64,000 nt of DNA from NCBI GenBank assembly GCA_963699055.1, contig CAVOTA010000001.1:434001-498000 (forward strand), written 5' to 3'. The notes under the pieces are model-generated. The model did not search any database. It had not been told where the DNA came from and worked only from the letters and a program-made list of their open reading frames with translations. Of the stretch, positions 1-6,971 are shown piece after piece. How positions within the stretch are numbered: position 1 is the stretch's first letter; every line of letters begins with the position of its first letter. The position numbers were made by a program, and so were the translations under genes. This DNA is from Bog-756 sp963699055. GTDB lineage: Bacteria; Actinomycetota; Acidimicrobiia; Acidimicrobiales; RAAP-2.

Positions 1-36
1 GCCGAGGGGATCGTCCGCGACCGGGGGACGGCGTGA
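1..36 (+). CDS. 3' end of an upstream gene, probably dxr (partial)
   Basis: The frame starting at base 1 is open for eleven codons (ending G-T-A) and stops at TGA 34-36. This stop overlaps the GTG start of rseP in a GTGA junction, which implies translational coupling. In actinobacteria the gene before rseP-ispG is usually dxr, DXP reductoisomerase of the MEP isoprenoid pathway. That identity is inferred from gene order only; eleven codons carry no diagnostic residues. Confidence 0.5.
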   Translation, partial: AEGIVRDRGTA

Positions 37-1358
37 GCGCCCTCGACCTGCTCCCCACCGAGGCACCCGACGACCCGACGCCGCCCGGACCGGTGCCGGC
101 GGGCGGGAAGTCGGCCCGTCGCTCGCTGGTCGAGCTGGCGCTCACCCTGGCCGCCGTCGTGGCCCTGGCCGTGGTCGCCGGGCAGGTGGCCCTGCTGATC
201 GTGGTGGCCTGCCTGGTGGTGATGATCATGGTCCACGAGCTGGGCCACTTCCTGGCGGCCAAGCGGGGCAACATGAAGGTCACCGAGTACTTCCTCGGGT
301 TCGGACCCCGCCTGTGGTCGTTCCGTCGGGGGGAGACCGAGTACGGGGTCAAGGCCATCCCCCTCGGGGGCTACGTGAAGATCCCGGGGATGACCAACCT
401 CGAGGAGGTCGACCCGGCCGACGAGGCCCGGACGTACCGGGAGCAGCCGTTCCACTCCCGGCTGCTGGTCGCCGTGGCCGGATCGGCGATGCACTTCCTG
501 ATGGCCTTCGTGCTGCTGTGGGTGCTGGTGAGCTGCGTGGGACTGCCCAACGGCGACAAGGTGGCGGTGCAGCACGTGGTCGCCATCGACGGCCGTCCCG
601 GGCCGGCCGAGGTGGCCGGACTCCGCTCCGGTGACGTCATCGTCTCGGTCGACGGCCGCGCCGTCCAGGGGAACGGCGACACGCTGGTGGACGCGCTCCA
701 CAGCCACCCGGGCCGGCCGGTGACCCTGGTGGTCGACCGGTCGGGGACCGCGCACACGCTGGTGGTGACCCCGGTGAACGGGCGGACCGTCCACGAGGCC
801 GGGCTGACCCAGCCGCCGGGGACGGCCCCGTACGGCCTGATCGGCGTCAACCTCGGCGCGCCGGTGGAGCGGGTGGGGCCGCTGACGGGGATCGCCCGCA
901 CCGGCGTCGACATGGCCCGGATCTCGTGGGCTTCGGTCGTCGGGGTGGCGCACCTGTTCACACCGTCATCGGTCGTCCAGCGCTTCGACCAGGTCTCGAG
1001 CGCCAAGGCGGCGAACCAGGCGTCGGCCGACGGCACACGGGTGCAGTCGGTGGTGGGCGTGGTCCAGACGGCGACGGACGCCGTCCACGCCGGGGTGGGC
1101 GACCTGCTGATCATCCTCATCTCGATCAACCTGTTCGTCGGGATCTTCAACCTGTTCCCCATGCTCCCCCTGGACGGCGGCCACGTGGCCATCGCCGTGT
1201 ACGAGAAGATCCGGAGTGCCCGCTCGCGGGTCCGCTACCACGCGGACGTGTCCAAGCTGCTCCCCTACACGTGGGCCCTGGTGCTCTTCCTCGGCGTGCT
1301 GTTCACCACGTCGCTCCTCTCGGACCTGCTCCACCCCCAGGCCAACCCGTTCGGCTGA
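33..1358 (+). CDS. rseP: Site-2 intramembrane zinc metalloprotease, RseP/Rip1 family (M50)
   Basis: This 441-residue protein is a membrane-embedded zinc protease. In the family it cuts transmembrane anti-sigma factors or other single-pass substrates after a first cleavage. The zinc motif HELGH lies at residues 68-72 in the second membrane segment, and the third zinc ligand motif LDGG is at about 380-383. A single PDZ domain sits between them (about 185-245, with the GLRSGDVIVSVDGR core). Membrane segments are near 33-50, 52-70, 150-170 and the C-terminal end. The GTG start overlaps the upstream stop by four bases. ispG follows after a 63-base gap. The length fits actinobacterial Rip1. Its substrate cannot be read from the window. 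Confidence 0.93.
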   Translation: MSALDLLPTEAPDDPTPPGPVPAGGKSARRSLVELALTLAAVVALAVVAGQVALLIVVACLVVMIMVHELGHFLAAKRGNMKVTEYFLGFGPRLWSFRRGETEYGVKAIPLGGYVKIPGMTNLEEVDPADEARTYREQPFHSRLLVAVAGSAMHFLMAFVLLWVLVSCVGLPNGDKVAVQHVVAIDGRPGPAEVAGLRSGDVIVSVDGRAVQGNGDTLVDALHSHPGRPVTLVVDRSGTAHTLVVTPVNGRTVHEAGLTQPPGTAPYGLIGVNLGAPVERVGPLTGIARTGVDMARISWASVVGVAHLFTPSSVVQRFDQVSSAKAANQASADGTRVQSVVGVVQTATDAVHAGVGDLLIILISINLFVGIFNLFPMLPLDGGHVAIAVYEKIRSARSRVRYHADVSKLLPYTWALVLFLGVLFTTSLLSDLLHPQANPFG

Positions 1359-1362
1359 CGGG

Positions 1363-1392
1363 CGGGTGGACGTCCGGCGGGTGGACGTCCGG
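1363..1392 (+). repeat. Two tandem copies of a 15-bp direct repeat upstream of ispG
   Basis: The unit CGGGTGGACGTCCGG occurs twice head to tail (1363-1377 and 1378-1392). The second copy reaches to 17 bases before the ispG -10 box at 1410-1415, so it covers where the -35 element should lie. Each unit contains a GGACGTCC palindrome. It could be an operator for a transcription factor or a chance duplication. Confidence 0.45.
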
Positions 1393-1409
1393 CGGGCCAC
1401 CGCCACCCC

Positions 1410-1415
1410 TAGCAT
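1410..1415 (+). promoter_or_regulatory. -10 box of a probable leaderless ispG promoter
   Basis: TAGCAT fits the actinobacterial TANNNT -10 consensus and lies six bases before the ispG ATG at 1422. Transcription should therefore start on or next to the start codon. There is no good Shine-Dalgarno sequence before this ATG, which agrees with a leaderless mRNA. Confidence 0.5.
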
Positions 1416-1421
1416 GGGGGC

Positions 1422-2669
1422 ATGGCACACCCGCGGGGTTCCCTGACCGACCGGCGGACGACCCGGCAGATCCACGTGGGCGACGTGGCGGTGGGCGGTG
1501 GCGCCCCGGTTTCGGTCCAGTCGATGACCACCACCAAGACGGCCGACGTCGACGGCACCCTGACCCAGGTCTACGCCCTGGCCGCCGCCGGCGCCGACAT
1601 CGTGCGGTGCACGTGCAACGAGGAGGCGGCCGCCGAGGGCCTGGCCCGGATCATCCCCCGTTCGCCGGTGCCGATCATCGCCGACATCCACTTCCACGTG
1701 GAGATGGCGCTCGCCGCCCTCGAGGCCGGCGTGCAGGGCCTCCGCCTCAACCCGGGCAACCTGCGCAAGCCCCACGAGATCAAGCTGGTGGCGGCCGAGG
1801 CCAAGGACCGGGGCGTGCCCATCCGCATCGGGGTGAACGCCGGCTCGCTCCACCCGGACCTGTACAAGAAGTACGGCGGGGCCACCCCCGAGGCCCTCGT
1901 CGAGTCGGCCCGGATGGAGCTCGCCTACTTCTCCGAGGTCGGCTTCGACGACGTCAAGATCTCGGTCAAGGCCTCGTCGGTCCCCCTGATGATCGAGTCG
2001 TACCGACTGGCGTCGGAGACCTTCGACCACCCCCTCCACCTCGGCGTCACCGAGGCCGGCCCCCCGCCCGGCGGCCTGCTGAAGGGCACCGCCGGAATCG
2101 CCACGCTCCTGGCCGAGGGGATCGGGGACACCATCCGGTACTCGCTGACCGCCGACCCGGTCGAGGAGGCCCGGGCCGGCCGCCAGCTGCTCGAGGCGCT
2201 CGGCCTGCGCGAGCGCAAGGGGCTGGACCTGATCGCCTGCCCGAGCTGCGGGCGCTCCGAGATCGACGTGATCGCCGTGGCCCAGGCCGCCCAGGAGGCG
2301 CTGGCCGACCGGAACCTACCCATCCAGGTCGCCGTCATGGGCTGCGTGGTCAACGGGCCGGGGGAGGCCCGCGAGGCCGACATCGGGATCGCCGCCGGCC
2401 GCCGGCGTGGCCACCTGTTCATCAAGGGCAAGATCGTGCGGGTCGTCCCCGAGGACGAGATGGTGGAGGCCCTGGTGGCCGAAGCCGAACGCCTGGTGGC
2501 CGAAGGTGTCGAGGCCCGGCTGGCGGCAGCCGACGTCGGCGCCGAGGCCGCGGCCGAGGCCGACCGGCGGGAGCTGCTCGACGCCAAGGGGGCCGACGCC
2601 AACGCGTCCGAGTCGAAGGTCGAGCTGATCCGCCGGCGCTTCGGTGACGAGGGTGCACCCACCGACTGA
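1422..2669 (+). CDS. ispG: 4-hydroxy-3-methylbut-2-en-1-yl diphosphate synthase, IspG (GcpE)
   Basis: IspG converts methylerythritol cyclodiphosphate to HMBPP, the penultimate step of the MEP isoprenoid pathway, in the cytoplasm with a 4Fe-4S cluster. The 415-residue protein has the N-terminal TIM-barrel core (conserved VQSMTTTKTADVDGT, then LRLNPGN). The cluster cysteines are in CPSCGRSE (Cys273, Cys276) and MGCVVNGPGE (Cys308). It has no plant-type insertion. The C-terminal 40 residues form an Ala/Glu-rich tail of unclear role. The ATG follows a TANNNT box by six bases, so the mRNA is probably leaderless. It sits directly behind rseP, as in other actinobacteria. Confidence 0.96.
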   Translation: MAHPRGSLTDRRTTRQIHVGDVAVGGGAPVSVQSMTTTKTADVDGTLTQVYALAAAGADIVRCTCNEEAAAEGLARIIPRSPVPIIADIHFHVEMALAALEAGVQGLRLNPGNLRKPHEIKLVAAEAKDRGVPIRIGVNAGSLHPDLYKKYGGATPEALVESARMELAYFSEVGFDDVKISVKASSVPLMIESYRLASETFDHPLHLGVTEAGPPPGGLLKGTAGIATLLAEGIGDTIRYSLTADPVEEARAGRQLLEALGLRERKGLDLIACPSCGRSEIDVIAVAQAAQEALADRNLPIQVAVMGCVVNGPGEAREADIGIAAGRRRGHLFIKGKIVRVVPEDEMVEALVAEAERLVAEGVEARLAAADVGAEAAAEADRRELLDAKGADANASESKVELIRRRFGDEGAPTD

Positions 2670-2720
2670 GCGGAGCGGCGCGGACGGCGGGTCCCAGCCG
2701 GGGGCGTGATGGGCGGGCAG

Positions 2721-2726
2721 TAGGCT
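2721..2726 (+). promoter_or_regulatory. -10 box of a probable leaderless proS promoter
   Basis: TAGGCT matches TANNNT and ends eight bases before the ATG at 2735. No Shine-Dalgarno sequence separates it from the start codon. This suggests proS has its own promoter and is read mostly from a leaderless transcript. Confidence 0.5.
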
Positions 2727-2734
2727 CTCGGCCC

Positions 2735-4441
2735 ATGCGCATGTCCCGCCTCCTGGTCCGCACCCTGCGAGAGGCCCCGGCCGATGCCGAGGTGGTCAGC
2801 CACCAGCTGCTCGTGCGCGGTGGCTTCATCCGTCGCCTGGCCTCGGGTGTCTACACGTTCCTGCCGCTCGGACTGCGGGTCCTGCACCGGGTCGAGACCG
2901 TGATCCGCGAGGAGCTCGACGCCGCCGGCAGCCAGGAGCTGCTGCTGCCCGCGCTCCACCCGCGGGAGCTGTGGGAGCAGAGCGGTCGGGCCGCGCTGTT
3001 CGGGAGTGACGCGCTGCCGGCCATGACCCTCGAGGCACGGGGCGGGTCGTTCGTGCTCGGGCCGACCCACGAGGAGGTGGTGACCGTCACGGTCGGCGCC
3101 GAGGTCGACTCCTACCGTCAGCTGCCCCTCACCGTGTACCAGATCCAGGTGAAGTTCCGGGACGAGGCCCGTCCCCGGTTCGGGCTGCTGCGCACCCGCG
3201 AGCTCATCATGTGCGACGCCTACTCGTTCGACGTCGACAAGGATGCCATGCAGGACTCCTACCGGACCGTCTACGACGCCTACCTGCGGATCTTCGCCCG
3301 CATGGGGCTCGACGTGTCCCCGGTCGAGGCCGAGTCGGGTGCCATCGGCGGCGACGTCAACCACGAGTTCATGGTCCCCTCGGTGGTGGGGGAGGACCAC
3401 TTCGTCAGGTGCCCGGGTTGCGGATACGCCGCCAACGTGGAGGCGGCCGCCCGCGGCGGCTTCGGCGACCCGGTCGAGCCCGCGGCCGACGGAGCCGGGC
3501 ACGTCGACCACCACACGCCGGGGTGCCCGGGTATCGACGAGGTCGTCGCCCACTTCGACGACCCGTCCGTCGGCGCCGGCGACCTCCTGAAGAGCCTGGC
3601 CGTGGTGGACGCCGACGGTCGGCCCGTGCTGGTCCTGCTGGCCGGCGACCGCGAGGCACGCCTGCCCGGTGGGTGGCGGCTGTTCGAGGAGGCCGACTTC
3701 GCCGCCCATCCCTCCCTGGTCAAGGGGTACATCGGGCCGATGGGCCAACAGGAGGCCGGCATCACCGTCGTGGCCGACGTCGGCGTGGCCCGGCCCGGGT
3801 CCTGGGTCACCGGGGCCAACCGGGTCGACCACCATGTCGCCGGGGTGCTGCTCGGGCGGGACTTCACCGTCGACGAGTGGGGTTCGTTCGCCGAGGTCGA
3901 GACCGGTGACGCCTGCCCCCGGTGCGGCACCGCCGTCGAACTGGTCCGGTCGGTCGAGGCCGCCCACACGTTCCAGCTGGGGGAGAAGTACTCGAGCGTC
4001 ATGCCCGGTGCCTCGTTCGTGGCCGAGGACGGCACCGAGGCGATCTTCTCGATGGGCTGCTACGGCATGGGTGTCTCCCGTCTGCTGGCGGTGCTGGCCG
4101 AGGAGCACCACGACGACCGCGGCCTGGTGTGGCCGGCCGAGCTCGCCCCCTTCCAGGTCCACCTGGCCGCACTGGGCGCCGGCCGGGCCCCCGAGGTGGC
4201 CGAGGCGGCCGACGCCCTCCACGACCGGCTGGTGGCGGCCGGGGTCGACGTCCTCTACGACGACCGCGACGTGTCACCCGGGGTGAAGTTCGCCGACGCC
4301 GACCTGCTGGGTGTGCCCGTCCGCCTGGTGGTCGGGTCCAAGGGGGTGGCCCGGGGTATCGTCGAGTGGCGGTCCCGGGCGACCGGCGAGGAGCGCGAGG
4401 CGCCGCTGGATGCACCGGTGGAGGTGCTGCTGGGGGCCTGA
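2735..4441 (+). CDS. proS: Prolyl-tRNA synthetase, bacterial (ProS type) with editing domain
   Basis: The protein charges tRNA-Pro with proline in the cytoplasm. Its 568 residues match the full-length bacterial type: class II motif 1 near residues 50-75, motif 2 around FRDEARPRFGLLRTRE (about 138-153), a central INS editing insertion (about 225-385) and motif 3 (SMGCYGMGVSRLL) near 437-449. A C-terminal anticodon-binding domain follows. The insertion contains CPGCGY and CPRCG cysteine pairs that look like a zinc knuckle. ATG 2735 follows a TANNNT box. A second ATG at 2741 would remove only two residues. The next gene, rimP, has its own promoter. Confidence 0.95.
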   Translation: MRMSRLLVRTLREAPADAEVVSHQLLVRGGFIRRLASGVYTFLPLGLRVLHRVETVIREELDAAGSQELLLPALHPRELWEQSGRAALFGSDALPAMTLEARGGSFVLGPTHEEVVTVTVGAEVDSYRQLPLTVYQIQVKFRDEARPRFGLLRTRELIMCDAYSFDVDKDAMQDSYRTVYDAYLRIFARMGLDVSPVEAESGAIGGDVNHEFMVPSVVGEDHFVRCPGCGYAANVEAAARGGFGDPVEPAADGAGHVDHHTPGCPGIDEVVAHFDDPSVGAGDLLKSLAVVDADGRPVLVLLAGDREARLPGGWRLFEEADFAAHPSLVKGYIGPMGQQEAGITVVADVGVARPGSWVTGANRVDHHVAGVLLGRDFTVDEWGSFAEVETGDACPRCGTAVELVRSVEAAHTFQLGEKYSSVMPGASFVAEDGTEAIFSMGCYGMGVSRLLAVLAEEHHDDRGLVWPAELAPFQVHLAALGAGRAPEVAEAADALHDRLVAAGVDVLYDDRDVSPGVKFADADLLGVPVRLVVGSKGVARGIVEWRSRATGEEREAPLDAPVEVLLGA

Positions 4442-4455
4442 CCGGTCCGCAGTCG

Positions 4456-4471
4456 CCCGGCCGGGGCCGGG
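4456..4471 (+). terminator. GC-rich hairpin after proS
   Basis: CCCGGCC (4456-4462) pairs with GGCCGGG (4465-4471), starting 15 bases after the proS stop. It lacks a T-tract. This type of stem-only terminator is common in GC-rich actinobacteria, but the assignment is tentative. Confidence 0.35.
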
Positions 4472-4526
4472 GCACACCGCCGGGGGCACGGACCGCCTGG
4501 TCAGGCTCCCGCGCGGGCTCGCGCAC

Positions 4527-4535
4527 TGCTATACT
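4527..4535 (+). promoter_or_regulatory. Extended -10 promoter of the rimP-nusA-infB operon
   Basis: TGCTATACT is an extended -10 element (TGN plus TATACT), the most consensus-like promoter in the window, in a locally AT-richer patch. No clear -35 hexamer is seen 16-18 bases upstream. The predicted start point near 4542 gives a leader of about 190 bases before rimP, containing a strong intrinsic terminator. Confidence 0.6.
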
Positions 4536-4578
4536 TTTCACTCTGCCGTTCGGTTGGGGTGTAGTGACGCTGAATGAG

Positions 4579-4608
4579 GCGTGGGCGGCCAGCCCACGCT
4601 TTTGTTTT
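4579..4608 (+). terminator. Intrinsic terminator/attenuator in the rimP-nusA leader
   Basis: GCGTGGGC (4579-4586), loop GGCCA, GCCCACGC (4592-4599) form a perfect 8-bp stem followed directly by TTTTGTTTT (4600-4608). It is the only clear classical hairpin plus T-tract terminator noticed in the window. It lies about 40-65 bases downstream of the rimP promoter and 125 bases before rimP. This placement suggests attenuation of an operon that encodes NusA. Confidence 0.72.
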
Positions 4609-4732
4609 GGTCGGAAACACCTGGACCGGACCGGCAGCGCAGGCCGGGACCGTGAGGTCGCCGGCCCGCCACAGGCAGGAACGCAGCACCACGATCGACG
4701 ACACCCACGGTACGGGAGAGGAGGAAGCGCAG

Positions 4733-5307
4733 ATGGTCCAGGATCTCTTCGCCGTCCTCCAGCCGGTGGTGACGGCGGCCGGCCTCGAGCTGGTGGACGT
4801 CGAGATGAAGTCGGGCGTGCTCCAGGTCACGGTCGACCGGGCCGGTGGCGTCGACCTCGAGGCCCTCACGGACGCCAACCGGGCGGTCTCGACCCTCCTG
4901 GACGAGCTCGACCCGATCCCGGGCCGCTACTCGCTCGAGGTCTCGAGCCCCGGCATCGAGCGCCCGCTGCGCACGCCGGCCCACTTCGCCAAGGCCGTCG
5001 GGGCCACGGTGACGGTCAAGACCCGTCCCCAGGTCCCCGGCGAGCGCCGTCTGCGCGGCACGCTCGTCGACGCCGACGAGGACGGGTTCACCCTCGCCGT
5101 CGAGGGCATCGGGGACGAGCCGCTGCGCCTCGCCTACGCCGACGTCGACCGGGTGCGGACGGTCTTCGTGTGGGGCGGTCAGGACACCCCGGGCCGACCC
5201 GGTCCGAAGCAGCAGCCCGGGCAGAAGAAGAAGGCGGCGCGCCCGGTGGCGGGCGCCGGGGGGACGACGCAGGAGACGACGCAGGAGAGGAAGCAGGTCG
5301 CAACACC

Positions 5308-5311
<4 letters not shown>
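4733..5311 (+). CDS. rimP: Ribosome maturation factor RimP
   Basis: RimP assists assembly of the 30S subunit in the cytoplasm. The 192-residue product starts with MVQDLFAVLQPVV and carries the family core LELVDVEMKSG, then the SLEVSSPGIERPL signature near residues 64-76. The C-terminal domain is SH3-like (about 85-145), followed by a basic, Thr/Gln-rich tail of about 45 residues. The ATG at 4733 is chosen because GAGAGGAGGAAG lies just upstream. Earlier in-frame starts would translate through the leader terminator. The stop overlaps the nusA start as ATGA, so translation is coupled. Confidence 0.93.
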
Positions 5312-6608
<1,297 letters not shown>

Positions 6609-6612
<4 letters not shown>

Positions 6613-6902
6613 TCCCTCGTCGGACCTGCATCGGGTGCCGCCAGACCCGGTCGACCGACCTCCTGGTGCGGGTGGTGCGGCTCGGGGACGGCTCGCTGGC
6701 CACGGGGCGCACCCTCCCGGGTCGCGGCGCCTGGTTGTGCCGGGATTCGGCGGCGTGCGTCGAGACGGCGCAGAAGCGCCGGGCGTTCGAACGGGCCCTT
6801 CGGGGACCGGTGGAGGCAGGTGCGGTCGGGCGCCTGCAGCAGGAGCTGGGATGTTCCACCGGACTCCCCGGTACGACCGTGCCGGAGAGTCCAGTGGTGT
6901 GA
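6609..6902 (+). CDS. ylxR: YlxR family RNA-binding protein with an apparent ATA start
   Basis: YlxR (DUF448) is a small nucleic-acid-binding protein encoded between nusA and infB in many bacteria. The family signature RRTCIGCRQTR begins a few residues from the start, and GRGAWLCRD and RRAFERALR follow as in known members. The frame has no ATG, GTG or TTG near the conserved N-terminus. The best start is ATA at 6609-6611, overlapping the nusA stop as ATAG. A perfect AGGAGG (6596-6601) lies seven bases before it, which argues strongly for initiation there. The product is 97 residues. GTC at 6612 is a less likely start. Confidence 0.85.
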
Positions 6903-6920
6903 TGTGCGAGGATGGAGGGT

Positions 6921-6944
6921 CGTATGTGCACTTCAGCACGTGCG
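6921..6944 (+). other. RNA hairpin in the ylxR-infB gap
   Basis: CGTATGTGC (6921-6929) and GCACGTGCG (6936-6944) pair over nine positions, two of them G-U, around the loop ACTTCA. The hairpin ends six bases before AAGGAAGGG, the Shine-Dalgarno sequence of infB. There is no T-tract, so a role in translation or RNA processing is likelier than termination. This is a structural prediction by eye. Confidence 0.45.
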
Positions 6945-6971
6945 ATATCGAAGGAAGGGCAGTAACAGCCG

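Noticed and set aside
1925..4222. 765-codon open frame on the minus strand over ispG and proS
   Set aside because: Long antisense frames are expected in such GC-rich DNA. The plus-strand genes are unambiguous and this frame has no recognisable domain.
4574..4732. A longer rimP starting at ATG 4574
   Set aside because: It would translate through the leader terminator hairpin and T-tract. The ATG at 4733 has a clear ribosome-binding site and begins at the conserved N-terminus.
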